DNA of 64,000 nt from Pantoea rwandensis (GTDB lineage: Bacteria > Pseudomonadota > Gammaproteobacteria > Enterobacterales > Enterobacteriaceae), in contig NZ_MLFR01000010.1 in assembly GCF_002095475.1 (NCBI RefSeq), forward strand, positions 1-64,000, read 5' to 3'. Positions within the stretch are counted from its first letter, which is position 1. Every line of letters starts with the position of its first letter. The notes beneath the pieces were generated by a model, which searched no databases, was not told where the DNA came from, and saw only the letters and a program-made list of their open reading frames with translations. Of this stretch, positions 7,892 through 16,205 are shown in pieces. Made by a program: the position numbers and the translations under genes.

Positions 7892-9283
7892 ATGGTTGAC
7901 CAATCAAAAGAGGCGCTCATTGAGGCCGAACAGCCGGAAAAGCTTCGGCGTAATCTGCATAACCGCCATATCCAACTTATCGCTATCGGCGGCGCCATAG
8001 GTACCGGGCTGTTTATGGGCTCTGGAAAAACCATCAGCCTGGCGGGCCCATCGATCATTTTTGTCTACATGATCATTGGCTTTATGCTGTTTTTTGTTAT
8101 GCGAGCAATGGGTGAGTTACTGCTCTCCAATCTCGAATACAAATCCTTCAGCGACTTCGCGGCCGATCTGCTTGGCCCCTGGGCTGGCTATTTTACCGGT
8201 TGGACTTACTGGTTCTGCTGGGTGGTCACCGGGATCGCAGATGTCGTGGCCATCAGCGCCTATTTCCAGCTCTGGTTCCCCGGCTTCTCCATTTGGATGA
8301 GTGCACTGCTGTGTATCTTTGCGTTCCTTGCACTCAATATCGCGACAGTAAAACTGTTTGGTGAGATGGAATTCTGGTTCGCCATTATCAAAATCGTGGC
8401 GATTGTGGCGCTGATTATCACCGGTATTGTGCTGGTCAGCATGCATTATCCCTCACCCAATGGCACCACGGCTTCACTGAGCAATATCTGGGATCATGGT
8501 GGCATGTTCCCGAAAGGCCTAAGCGGATTCTTTGCCGGCTTCCAGATTGCGGTCTTTGCCTTTGTCGGGATTGAACTGGTCGGTACTGCGGCGGCAGAAA
8601 CCAAAGATCCTCACAAGGTGCTGCCACGCGCGATCAATGCCATCCCCGTCCGTATCATTATGTTCTACGTACTGGCACTGCTGGTGATCATGGCGGTCAC
8701 GCCGTGGAACCAGGTGCTGCCAAACCGCAGTCCTTTCGTTGAAATGTTTGTGCTGATCGGTCTGCCTGCTGCGGCAAGCATCGTTAACTTTGTGGTATTA
8801 ACCTCTGCTGCGTCATCGGCCAATAGCGGTATTTTCTCTACCAGCCGTATGCTGTTCGGCCTGGCCGAGTTGGGCGTTGCGCACAAAGCCTTTGGACGCT
8901 TGTCCGCACGCGCCGTACCCACAACGGGCCTGTTCTTCTCTTGCTTGTGCTTACTGGTCGGTGTGGCACTGATTTACCTGATCCCAGATGTGATGACGGT
9001 GTTTACCATGGTGACCACGGTGTCGGCGATTCTGTTTATGTTCGTCTGGACCATCATTCTGTGCAGCTATCTGGCGTACCGTAAGCAACATCCACAGCGC
9101 CATGCGGCGTCGAAGTTTAAGATGCCGCTGGGCAAATTTATGTGCTGGGTATGTATGGCCTTCTTTGCCTTTGTGCTGGTGCTGCTGACGTTGCAGGAAG
9201 ATACCCGTCAGGCCCTGATGGTCACGCCACTGTGGTTTGTGATCCTGACCTTGGGCTGGTTATTACGTCGCCGTAAAGCCTGA
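7892..9283 (+). CDS. cycA: D-serine/D-alanine/glycine permease, CycA type
   Basis: This is a proton-coupled uptake system for glycine, D-serine, D-alanine and D-cycloserine in the inner membrane. The protein has 463 residues and twelve expected membrane helices of the APC amino-acid permease superfamily. The N-terminal IQLIAIGGAIGTGLFMGSG and later GFFAGFQIAVFAFVGIELVG and SAASSANSG are almost identical to E. coli CycA, which is about 470 residues. It stands alone between the extensin-family gene and a YdjM-like gene, not in the E. coli cycA context, so it may be a paralogue. AGGAAAG supports the start. Confidence 0.9.
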   Translation: MVDQSKEALIEAEQPEKLRRNLHNRHIQLIAIGGAIGTGLFMGSGKTISLAGPSIIFVYMIIGFMLFFVMRAMGELLLSNLEYKSFSDFAADLLGPWAGYFTGWTYWFCWVVTGIADVVAISAYFQLWFPGFSIWMSALLCIFAFLALNIATVKLFGEMEFWFAIIKIVAIVALIITGIVLVSMHYPSPNGTTASLSNIWDHGGMFPKGLSGFFAGFQIAVFAFVGIELVGTAAAETKDPHKVLPRAINAIPVRIIMFYVLALLVIMAVTPWNQVLPNRSPFVEMFVLIGLPAAASIVNFVVLTSAASSANSGIFSTSRMLFGLAELGVAHKAFGRLSARAVPTTGLFFSCLCLLVGVALIYLIPDVMTVFTMVTTVSAILFMFVWTIILCSYLAYRKQHPQRHAASKFKMPLGKFMCWVCMAFFAFVLVLLTLQEDTRQALMVTPLWFVILTLGWLLRRRKA

Positions 9284-9293
9284 TCCAGACTCC

Positions 9294-9320
9294 AAAAAAG
9301 CCCCATCTGGGGCTTTTTTT
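9294..9320. terminator. Bidirectional terminator, cycA / ydjM-like
   Basis: AAAAAGCCCC, loop ATCT, GGGGCTTTTTTT: a short GC stem with A and T tracts on both sides. It lies between the convergent cycA and ydjM-like genes, overlapping the latter's stop codon, and should serve both transcripts. Confidence 0.85.
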
Positions 9321-10284
9321 ATAACCTTTCTCGTAGTTTATGCCACGCCTGCGCCAATGATGGTCTCACCGAGGCTTCCCTTTCCGGGGCCAGGTCAGGG
9401 GATGTTGGCGAGCCCAAGTTGAAGGTAAAGGTGTAATTCGGTGCCTCACCCATGCGCAAATCTGATATCAGCGTGTCATCACCCTGCTGTTGCATGGCAT
9501 AAAATCCATGGCTGAACCACGCCACGCGTTCCGCATGCCACTGCCCTTTAAAGGCGTCAAACAGCTCTGGATGGCGTGGATACCAGCGAATTTCCAGCGG
9601 GCGCTCAGGGGACATCAATGACCAGTAAGCCTCGCCGTATTGTTCGGGTGTCATGATGACCGTACGCCAAACCAAGGTATTAAACGCGGTGGGTGTGACC
9701 AGCACCTGTTGTGCCGTGACGGATTGATGCACTAAATCCTGCTCAATATGCCGCGTGGCTATGCCCTGTATCACCATGCTCCAGGCGAGATAGAGTGTGC
9801 TGACCAGTAATCCGAACTGGTTCCAGCGCAAATTATGTCGCCATAACGTCACCACCAGCGCCACCAGTAAAGGCAAGGTATAGAGTGGATCGATGATGTA
9901 CATACTGCCGATTGCGTAGGGGAAATCGGTGAAGGGTAAGCCCAGTTGCGTGCCGTATACGGTGGTGAGATCGAGCAACGGGTGCGTAATCAGCGCCAGC
10001 CAGATCGCCAGGCACCAGCCTCGCCAGTAAGGGCGGCTTTGCGTTACGCCGGCCACCAGCCACGCCAGCAGGGGGGCAACCAGCGTCAATAAGATCAGCG
10101 CGTGACTCTCGGTACGGTGCAACGTCATATTGCGAATCGCGTCACCGTGGTCGATAAAGACATCAAGGTCGGGCAAAGTCCCCGCAATGGCCCCCACCAG
10201 CGCCGATTGCCACAGCGGCACACGTTTTCCCATTACGGCAACCGTTACGGCTGCGCCCAAGGTTAACTGCGATAGCGAGTCCAT
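9319..10284 (-). CDS. YdjM-like inner-membrane metal-dependent hydrolase family protein
   Basis: The protein has 321 residues and resembles the YdjM/DUF457 family of membrane-bound putative metal-dependent hydrolases. The N-terminal half is hydrophobic with four or so membrane segments and carries the family's acidic/His motifs: GTLPDLDVFIDH, HRTESHALIL and THPLLDLTTVYGT. The C-terminal third is soluble. In E. coli ydjM is SOS-induced, but I saw no LexA box here. Instead the gene starts 23 bases after the rutR stop in the same direction, with its own AGGAGAA, and is probably cotranscribed with rutR. The substrate is unknown. Confidence 0.75.
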   Translation of the reverse strand: MDSLSQLTLGAAVTVAVMGKRVPLWQSALVGAIAGTLPDLDVFIDHGDAIRNMTLHRTESHALILLTLVAPLLAWLVAGVTQSRPYWRGWCLAIWLALITHPLLDLTTVYGTQLGLPFTDFPYAIGSMYIIDPLYTLPLLVALVVTLWRHNLRWNQFGLLVSTLYLAWSMVIQGIATRHIEQDLVHQSVTAQQVLVTPTAFNTLVWRTVIMTPEQYGEAYWSLMSPERPLEIRWYPRHPELFDAFKGQWHAERVAWFSHGFYAMQQQGDDTLISDLRMGEAPNYTFTFNLGSPTSPDLAPEREASVRPSLAQAWHKLRERL

Positions 10285-10307
10285 GCATTCTCCTGGTTGA
10301 GGCGGGA

Positions 10308-10943
10308 TCAGCGCACGCGGATCCCTTCAATAATCATGCGCTGCACATTTTCCAGTGTCTGCTCAAAGAAAGCAGGGTCATTCAACGTTTGCCCGGTAAT
10401 GGCTTCAACCTGTGAGGCAAAATCGGCGTAGTGTTGCGTGGTGGCCCACAGCAGGAAGAACAGATGTTGCGGTTGCACACCCGCCAGACGTCCCTCATCA
10501 ATCCACTGCTCGATAATCGCCGCTTTCTCATCTACCAGTGCTTTTAAATCACCCGCCAGTTCACCTTTTAGCAAAGGCGCGCCTTGCAGCATTTCCAGAC
10601 AGAACAGGCGTGAAGCCTGTGGATGGTCACGCGACACTTCCAGTTTGAGGCGGATGTATTTTCGTATCGCGGTCAACGGGTCATGATCATGTTGCAAAGC
10701 ACGCAGCGGGGCGAGCCACACATCCAGGATCTCTTTCAATACCGCCACATACAGCGCTTCCTTTGACGGATAGTAATAAAGCAGATTGGTCTTCGAAACA
10801 TCGGCGCGCTCCGCGACTTTATCGAGGCTGGTGCCATGAATACCGTATTGCGAGAAGAAGGCCAACGCGGCTTCAAGAATTGCTGCCCGTTTTGCCGCTA
10901 CCGCTCGCGAGCGTCGTCCTGGCTTCTTTTCATCGCTTTTCAC
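10308..10943 (-). CDS. rutR: TetR-family pyrimidine regulator RutR
   Basis: RutR represses the rut operon and is released from DNA by uracil or thymine. The 211 residues contain an N-terminal TetR helix-turn-helix (LDKVAERADVSKTNLLYYYP) and a ligand-binding C-terminal domain closely matching E. coli RutR (212 residues). The GTG at 10943 is chosen because AGAGG lies 7 bases upstream and it reproduces the E. coli N-terminal length (8-9 residues before GRRSRAV). ATG codons further upstream (10967, and a long extension to 11090) would add non-conserved residues and run into the operator region. It diverges from rutA. Confidence 0.93.
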   Translation of the reverse strand: MKSDEKKPGRRSRAVAAKRAAILEAALAFFSQYGIHGTSLDKVAERADVSKTNLLYYYPSKEALYVAVLKEILDVWLAPLRALQHDHDPLTAIRKYIRLKLEVSRDHPQASRLFCLEMLQGAPLLKGELAGDLKALVDEKAAIIEQWIDEGRLAGVQPQHLFFLLWATTQHYADFASQVEAITGQTLNDPAFFEQTLENVQRMIIEGIRVR

Positions 10944-11032
10944 ACTGTTACCTCTTCCATCCCACATATCCGCATCATAACAAAGCCCCTCTTTCCTGCC
11001 TAATCGCTCTCCCTGCACCTTTTTTGACCGTG

Positions 11033-11052
11033 CCGCGCATGAAAAACGTGCA
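11033..11052. promoter_or_regulatory. Candidate NtrC enhancer site upstream of rutA
   Basis: GCAT (11037-11040), seven bases, GTGC (11048-11051): one mismatch to the GCAC-N7-GTGC core of NtrC sites. It lies about 110-125 bp upstream of the predicted rutA start, a normal enhancer distance. A further half-site, TGCACC, occurs near 11014. E. coli rut is NtrC-activated, which supports this reading. Confidence 0.45.
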
Positions 11053-11059
11053 AATAGTT

Positions 11060-11075
11060 TTGACCAAACGGTCTG
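11060..11075. promoter_or_regulatory. RutR operator-like site
   Basis: TTGACCAAACGGTCTG matches the RutR palindrome TTGACCAnnTGGTCAA perfectly on the left half and at GGTC on the right half. A second overlapping dyad, GGTCT-N5-AGACC, covers 11070-11084. The position between divergent rutR and rutA suits repression of rutA and possibly autoregulation. Confidence 0.6.
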
Positions 11076-11147
11076 ATTTAGACCAACCACTCCACTTTCA
11101 CTAAAAGATGGCTTTTAACACATTGTTATATAAGGCATTTAAAAATG

Positions 11148-11163
11148 TGGCACAGGCTTTGCA
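11148..11163 (+). promoter_or_regulatory. Sigma-54 (-24/-12) promoter of the rut operon
   Basis: TGGCACAGGCTTTGCA is an exact match to TGGCAC-N5-TTGCA. Transcription would start near 11174, giving a leader of about 78 bases. A sigma-54 promoter activated by NtrC is the known control of rutABCDEFG in E. coli, so the operon should be induced by nitrogen limitation. Confidence 0.9.
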
Positions 11164-11251
11164 ATTTTGTACTTGAGCGCCGCTCGCAGGATGCGTGCAG
11201 GAAGCAGTGCAGCGTGTAGAGCAATGCCCGTTCAATGCAGAGAGGTTTCAC

Positions 11252-12343
11252 ATGAAAATTGGCGTCTTCGTCCCGATTGGCAACAATGGCTGGCTTATCT
11301 CCACCCATGCGCCGCAGTACAAACCGACTTTTGAACTGAATAAAGAAATTGTGCTGAAGGCCGAGCACTATCACTTCGACTTTGCGCTCTCGATGATCAA
11401 ATTGCGTGGCTTCGGAGGTAAAACCGAATTCTGGGATCACAACCTCGAATCCTTCACGCTGATGGCGGGGCTCGCGGCGGTGACCTCACGAATTGAAATC
11501 TATGCCACGGCAGCCACTCTGACGCTTCCCCCAGCGATTGTGGCGCGTATGGCCGCCACCATCGATTCGATTTCCAATGGCCGTTTCGGCGTCAATCTGG
11601 TCACCGGCTGGCAGAAACCCGAATACGAACAGATGGGATTGTGGCCGGGTGATGAGTACTTCTCCAGCCGTTACCAATACCTCACCGAATACGTCACCGT
11701 GCTGCGCGATTTGTGGGGCTCCGGTCAGAGTGATTTCAAAGGTGAATTTTTCACCATGAACGACTGCCGCGTCAGCCCGCAACCGCAGAAACCGATGAAG
11801 GTGATCTGCGCCGGACAGAGCGATGCCGGAATGGCGTTCTCCGCGCAGCATGCTGATTACAACTTCTGCTTTGGCAAAGGGGTCAATACCCCCACCGCCT
11901 TCGCCCCGACCGCCAGCCGTATGAAAGCCGCGGCGGATCACGCCGGGCGCGATGTCGGTTCTTACGTGCTGTTTATGATCATCGCCGCCGAAAGCGATGA
12001 GGCCGCACGTGCCAAATGGGAGCATTACAAAGCGGGTGCCGATGAAGAAGCGCTCGCCTGGCTCACCACACAAAGCCAGCAGGACACCAAATCCGGTAGC
12101 GATACCAACGTGCGTCAGATGGCCGATCCCACTTCAGCCGTCAACATCAATATGGGCACCTTAGTGGGTTCATACGCCAATGTGGCACGAATGTTGGATG
12201 AAGTTGCTGAGGTTGACGGCACTCAGGGCGTCCTACTGACCTTTGATGACTTCCTGCAAGGCATTGAAGATTTCGGTGAGCGTATCCAGCCATTAATGCA
12301 GTGTCGTCAAAACGTTATCACTTCGCAGAAGGAAGTTGCCTGA
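11252..12343 (+). CDS. rutA: Pyrimidine monooxygenase RutA
   Basis: RutA is a flavin-dependent luciferase-family monooxygenase that opens the uracil ring to ureidoacrylate peracid, using FMNH2 supplied by RutF. The 363 residues are nearly identical in motif order to E. coli RutA (363): [11 protein letters not shown] at the N-terminus, [11 protein letters not shown], and [11 protein letters not shown]. The start at 11252 follows AGAGG by 6 bases; the frame stays open further upstream to 11195 without similarity. It is the first gene of the rut operon and its stop overlaps the rutB start (TGATG). Confidence 0.98.
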   Translation: MKIGVFVPIGNNGWLISTHAPQYKPTFELNKEIVLKAEHYHFDFALSMIKLRGFGGKTEFWDHNLESFTLMAGLAAVTSRIEIYATAATLTLPPAIVARMAATIDSISNGRFGVNLVTGWQKPEYEQMGLWPGDEYFSSRYQYLTEYVTVLRDLWGSGQSDFKGEFFTMNDCRVSPQPQKPMKVICAGQSDAGMAFSAQHADYNFCFGKGVNTPTAFAPTASRMKAAADHAGRDVGSYVLFMIIAAESDEAARAKWEHYKAGADEEALAWLTTQSQQDTKSGSDTNVRQMADPTSAVNINMGTLVGSYANVARMLDEVAEVDGTQGVLLTFDDFLQGIEDFGERIQPLMQCRQNVITSQKEVA

Positions 12344-13053
12344 TGAGTACCGTGACTTGTGCCCACACATCGAGTTTGCCGAATATCACCCTGCCCGCCC
12401 GGCCAGAAGCGATTGCATTGCCGCCGGCGCAAAGTGCCTTGATCGTGGTGGATATGCAGAACGCCTATGCCACCGAAGGCGGTTATCTGGATCTTGCTGG
12501 CTTTGATGTCTCTGCCACAAAACCAGTGATCGCCAAAATTCATCAGGCGGTGACCGCGGCGCGTGCGGCTGGCATGCAGATTATCTGGTTCCAGAACGGC
12601 TGGGACGATCAGTACGTCGAAGCGGGTGATGCCGGCTCGCCTAACTTCCATAAATCGAATGCACTGAAAACCATGCGCAAGCGACCGGAGTTACAGGGCA
12701 CGCTGCTGTCGAAAGGCGGCTGGGATTATGCCCTTGTCGATGAGCTGGTTCCGCAGGCCGGGGACATCGTGCTGCCTAAACCGCGCTACAGCGGCTTCTT
12801 CAATACTCCACTCGACAGCATGTTGCGCAGTCGCGGTATCCGCCATCTGGTGTTCACCGGTATTGCCACCAACGTGTGCGTCGAGTCCACACTGCGCGAT
12901 GGCTTCTTCCTCGAATATTTCGGCGTGGTGCTGGAAGACGCCACTTATCAGGCCGGACCGACGTTTGCCCAAGAGGCGGCGATTTTCAACATCGAAACCT
13001 TCTTTGGCTGGGTTAGCGACACGAACACTTTTTGTGAAGCTCTGAAAGCTTAA
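12343..13053 (+). CDS. rutB: Ureidoacrylate amidohydrolase RutB
   Basis: RutB hydrolyses the ureidoacrylate (peracid) from RutA to aminoacrylate (peracid) and carbamate, which decays to ammonia and carbon dioxide. The 236 residues belong to the isochorismatase-like cysteine hydrolase fold, with the triad D37 (IVVDMQNAY), K146 (LPKPRYS) and C179 ([12 protein letters not shown]). ATG at 12343 overlaps the rutA stop by one base, and GGAAG upstream provides a ribosome site, so translation is probably coupled. Confidence 0.97.
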   Translation: MSTVTCAHTSSLPNITLPARPEAIALPPAQSALIVVDMQNAYATEGGYLDLAGFDVSATKPVIAKIHQAVTAARAAGMQIIWFQNGWDDQYVEAGDAGSPNFHKSNALKTMRKRPELQGTLLSKGGWDYALVDELVPQAGDIVLPKPRYSGFFNTPLDSMLRSRGIRHLVFTGIATNVCVESTLRDGFFLEYFGVVLEDATYQAGPTFAQEAAIFNIETFFGWVSDTNTFCEALKA

Positions 13054-13097
13054 GGTCAAGATCACCTGCAAACACATAACGATAAGGAACTGCGACG

Positions 13098-13493
13098 ATG
13101 CCTAAAAGTGTGATTATCCCTGCCGGCAGCGGCACCCCGATAGCGCCATTTGTGCCAGGAACGCTGGCTGACGGCGTGGTGTATGTATCCGGCACGCTAC
13201 CGTTTGATGCCAGTAACAATGTGGTGCACGTTGGCGATGCGGCGGCTCAAACCCGTCACGTACTGGAAACGATAAAAAAGGTGATTGAGACCGCCGGTGG
13301 CAACATGAGTGACGTCACCTTCAACTCTATTTTCCTCACCGACTGGAGCAACTACGCCGCGATTAATCAGGTTTACGCTGAGTATTTTCCTGGCGACAAG
13401 CCCGCACGCTTCTGCATCCAGTGCGGATTGGTTAAACCAGACGCGCTGATTGAAATTGCCAGCGTCGCGCACATCGGGCACCAGGAGGCGTAA
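13098..13493 (+). CDS. rutC: RutC, RidA-family 3-aminoacrylate deaminase
   Basis: RutC is a YjgF/YER057c/UK114 (RidA) family protein of 131 residues that deals with aminoacrylate in the uracil pathway (assigned as peracid reductase or deaminase in different studies). The family core is present: [12 protein letters not shown], the central [10 protein letters not shown] and the C-terminal [16 protein letters not shown]. It starts 44 bases after rutB, the largest gap in the operon, and its stop overlaps the rutD ATG (TAATG). Confidence 0.95.
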   Translation: MPKSVIIPAGSGTPIAPFVPGTLADGVVYVSGTLPFDASNNVVHVGDAAAQTRHVLETIKKVIETAGGNMSDVTFNSIFLTDWSNYAAINQVYAEYFPGDKPARFCIQCGLVKPDALIEIASVAHIGHQEA

Positions 13494-14296
13494 TGCACCT
13501 TGAGATTCATGGTTTAGCCGCTGCCGACGCACCCACGCTAGTGCTGTCTTCCGGTCTTGGTGGTGTGGCGGGCTTCTGGCAACCCCAGTTAGCGGCACTC
13601 ACACCTCATTATCGCGTGGTGACTTACGACCAACGCGGCACCGGTCGCAGTGCCGATACGCTGCCAGAAGGCTACAGCATGGCGATGATGGCCGAAGAGC
13701 TGGCTGAGTTATTGGCGCAACATGGCATTCAACATTACGACGTTGTTGGCCACGCGCTGGGTGGTCTGATTGGTTTGCAGCTGGCACTGGATTATCCCGA
13801 CCGCGTGGGCCGCGTAGTAGTGATCAATGGCTGGCTGTCGCTGGATCATCATACGCAACGCTGCTTCCAGGTGCGGCAGGATCTGCTGCTTAATGTGGGT
13901 GTAGAAGCCTTTGTGCGGGCGCAGCCGCTATTCCTCTATCCGGCCGAATGGCTGGCGCGCCACCAGGTGCGCATCACGGCTGAAGATGCCCATCACATCA
14001 CCCATTTTCAGGGTATGGAAAACCTGCTGCGCCGTTTACATGCGCTGATGAATAGTGATTTCCGCCCGCATGCGGCGCGGATTCAGCAACCGGTGTTAGC
14101 CATCTGCAGCCAGGACGATCTACTGGTGCCGTGGAGCTGTTCTCCGCAACTGGCTCAAGCGCTGCCTGATGGCAGTCTGATTGAGATGCCGTGGGGTGGG
14201 CATGCGATGAGCGTGACCGATGCCGATAACTTCAACGCACTGCTGCTGCAATGGCTGGCCGAAACGGCTGCACCTGCACAGCGCGCCGCAAGTTGA
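13493..14296 (+). CDS. rutD: RutD, aminoacrylate hydrolase-like alpha/beta hydrolase
   Basis: This alpha/beta-hydrolase fold protein of 267 residues accelerates conversion of aminoacrylate to malonic semialdehyde and ammonia. The oxyanion region SSGLGG (19-24) is present, and at the nucleophile elbow the sequence is GHALGG (86-91), with Ala where catalytic hydrolases have Ser. The same HALG is found in E. coli RutD, so this is a family trait and not a mutation. It overlaps rutC by one base. In E. coli rutE follows; here rutF does. Confidence 0.94.
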   Translation: MHLEIHGLAAADAPTLVLSSGLGGVAGFWQPQLAALTPHYRVVTYDQRGTGRSADTLPEGYSMAMMAEELAELLAQHGIQHYDVVGHALGGLIGLQLALDYPDRVGRVVVINGWLSLDHHTQRCFQVRQDLLLNVGVEAFVRAQPLFLYPAEWLARHQVRITAEDAHHITHFQGMENLLRRLHALMNSDFRPHAARIQQPVLAICSQDDLLVPWSCSPQLAQALPDGSLIEMPWGGHAMSVTDADNFNALLLQWLAETAAPAQRAAS

Positions 14297-14312
14297 ACAG
14301 AGGAGTTAAATC

Positions 14313-14834
14313 ATGAGTGTGCATGAACTGCCGCTGCTGCCAAATGTTGACCGCGATGCTTTTCGCCATGCTATGGCCCGATTGGGTGCGGCGGTCAATA
14401 TCATCACCACCGACGGTCCTGCCGGTCGTGCCGGATTCACCGCCTCAGCAGTGTGTAGCGTGACAGATACGCCGCCCACTTTGCTGGTGTGTCTGAATCG
14501 TTCGGCCTCTGTCTGGCCGACCTTCCGTGACAATGGCTATCTGTGCGTTAACACCCTGGCGGCCGGCCATGAAGATCTTTCTACGCTGTTTGGCGGGAAA
14601 ACGCCGATGGAGCAGCGCTTTGCTGCTGCTGACTGGCACACGCTGGCCAGCGGCTCACCGCTGCTGGACGGCGCCACCGTGTCGTTTGACTGCAAAATTA
14701 CGCAGGTGGTCAGTGTTGGCACACACGACATTCTGATTTGTGAAGCGCTGGCGCTGGTGCGTAACGATGATTCGCATGGCCTGGCGTGGTTTGACCGTGG
14801 ATATCATCACCTTTTACGGCAGGACGCCCGCTAA
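14313..14834 (+). CDS. rutF: FMN reductase RutF
   Basis: RutF is an NADH:FMN oxidoreductase that supplies reduced FMN to RutA. The 173 residues fit the flavin reductase (HpaC/RutF) family, with [20 protein letters not shown] at the N-terminus and the flavin-binding STLFGGK segment. It begins 16 bases after the rutD stop, after GAGG, leaving no room for rutE, which lies at this point in E. coli. Confidence 0.95.
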   Translation: MSVHELPLLPNVDRDAFRHAMARLGAAVNIITTDGPAGRAGFTASAVCSVTDTPPTLLVCLNRSASVWPTFRDNGYLCVNTLAAGHEDLSTLFGGKTPMEQRFAAADWHTLASGSPLLDGATVSFDCKITQVVSVGTHDILICEALALVRNDDSHGLAWFDRGYHHLLRQDAR

Positions 14835-14879
14835 CGCCGCACTGCGCGGCCCGGTTACACCGCTACCCTGGAGAAGACG

Positions 14880-16205
14880 ATGGCGAGTTCCTGGTTCCCC
14901 CGCTGGCAGAAAAAGTCAGCCATGACCGAAGATGGGCTGATTGCACCGGATGAAACCCTGCCGTTTGGGCAGACGTTTGTCATGGGCCTGCAGCATGCTG
15001 TAGCAATGTTTGGCGCGACGGTACTGATGCCGTTGCTGATGGGACTGGACCCCAACCTGGCGATTCTGGTTTCCGGTATCGGCACGTTGCTGTTCTTTGT
15101 GGTGACGGGCGGCCGCGTGCCCAGTTATCTCGGATCCAGTGCCGCCTTTGTCGGCGTCATTATCGCGGTGACCGGGTTCAACGGACAGGGATTGAACCCC
15201 AATCTGGCCCTCGCGTTGGGCGGGGTCATCGCGTGTGGTGCACTCTATACGCTGATTGGCTTGATCGTGATGAAAGTCGGTACGGGCTGGATTGAACGTC
15301 TGATGCCGCCCGTCGTCACCGGTGCAGTAGTGATGGCGATTGGCCTTAATCTGGCCCCGATTGCCGTACACGGCGTTTCCGCATCAATGTTCGACAGCTG
15401 GATGGCGGTGATGACGGTGTTGTGCATTGGGGTGGTCGCGGTATTCACGCGCGGCCTGATTCAGCGCTTACTGATTCTGGTTGGCCTGATTGTCGCCTGG
15501 GCGATTTACGCCTTGCTCACCAACGTGTTTGGCTTGGGAAAACCGGTCGATTTTAGCGGTGTTATCAGTGCGCCTTGGTTTGGTTTACCGCACACCACTG
15601 CACCGGTATTTGATATGCAGGCGATAGTGATGATTGCGCCAGTCGCCATCATTCTGGTGGCCGAAAACCTCGGGCATATTAAGGCCGTCGCGGGTATGAC
15701 GGGCCGCAATCTCGATCCCTGGATGGGCCGAGCCTTTGTCGGTGATGGCCTAGCCACCATGTTGTCAGGATCGATGGGTGGCAGCGGCGTAACGACGTAC
15801 GCTGAGAACATCGGCGTCATGGCAGTGACCAAAGTCTATTCTACGCTGGCGTTTGTCGCAGCGGCAGTGATTGCATTGATACTCGGCTTTTCACCGAAAT
15901 TTGGTGCACTGATTCACACCATCCCCGGCCCGGTGATTGGCGGCGCGTCTATTGTGGTATTCGGCTTGATTGCCGTGGCAGGTGCGCGGATCTGGGTGCA
16001 GAACAACGTTGATTTCAGTCAGAACGGCAATTTGATCATGGTGGCCACCACGTTAGTGCTGGGCGCTGGCGATTTTGCCTTAAAGATTGGCAGCTTCACT
16101 ATTGGAGGCATTGGCACCGCGACCTTCGGTGCCATCATTCTTAACGCGATCCTCAAACGTCGCGGTGCCGCGCTGGCAAACCAGGCAGCACGGCAGCATC
16201 CTTAA
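14880..16205 (+). CDS. rutG: Pyrimidine permease RutG
   Basis: RutG is an inner-membrane uracil/thymine uptake system of the nucleobase:cation symporter-2 (UraA) family. The 441 residues have 14 expected helices and the family signatures GRVPSYLGSSAAFVG, VAENLGHIKAVAGMTGRN and GGSGVTTYAENIGVMAVTK, almost identical to E. coli RutG. It is the last gene of the rut operon, 45 bases after rutF, with GGAG before the ATG. Its TAA shares bases with the stop codon of the convergent EamA gene. Confidence 0.96.
   Translation: MASSWFPRWQKKSAMTEDGLIAPDETLPFGQTFVMGLQHAVAMFGATVLMPLLMGLDPNLAILVSGIGTLLFFVVTGGRVPSYLGSSAAFVGVIIAVTGFNGQGLNPNLALALGGVIACGALYTLIGLIVMKVGTGWIERLMPPVVTGAVVMAIGLNLAPIAVHGVSASMFDSWMAVMTVLCIGVVAVFTRGLIQRLLILVGLIVAWAIYALLTNVFGLGKPVDFSGVISAPWFGLPHTTAPVFDMQAIVMIAPVAIILVAENLGHIKAVAGMTGRNLDPWMGRAFVGDGLATMLSGSMGGSGVTTYAENIGVMAVTKVYSTLAFVAAAVIALILGFSPKFGALIHTIPGPVIGGASIVVFGLIAVAGARIWVQNNVDFSQNGNLIMVATTLVLGAGDFALKIGSFTIGGIGTATFGAIILNAILKRRGAALANQAARQHP

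Noticed and set aside
10285..10307. Search for a LexA box in front of the YdjM-like gene
   Set aside because: The 23-base gap to rutR has no CTGT-N8-ACAG, so SOS control as in E. coli ydjM is not supported here.
11486..12073. Long reverse-strand frame opposite rutA and similar antisense frames across the window
   Set aside because: These are shadows of GC-rich coding sequence with no independent start signals or similarity.
13305..13316. GTGACGTCAC in rutC considered as a matS site for MatP
   Set aside because: It lacks the three central bases of GTGACRNYGTCAC, and the region is coding. No proper matS was found in the window.
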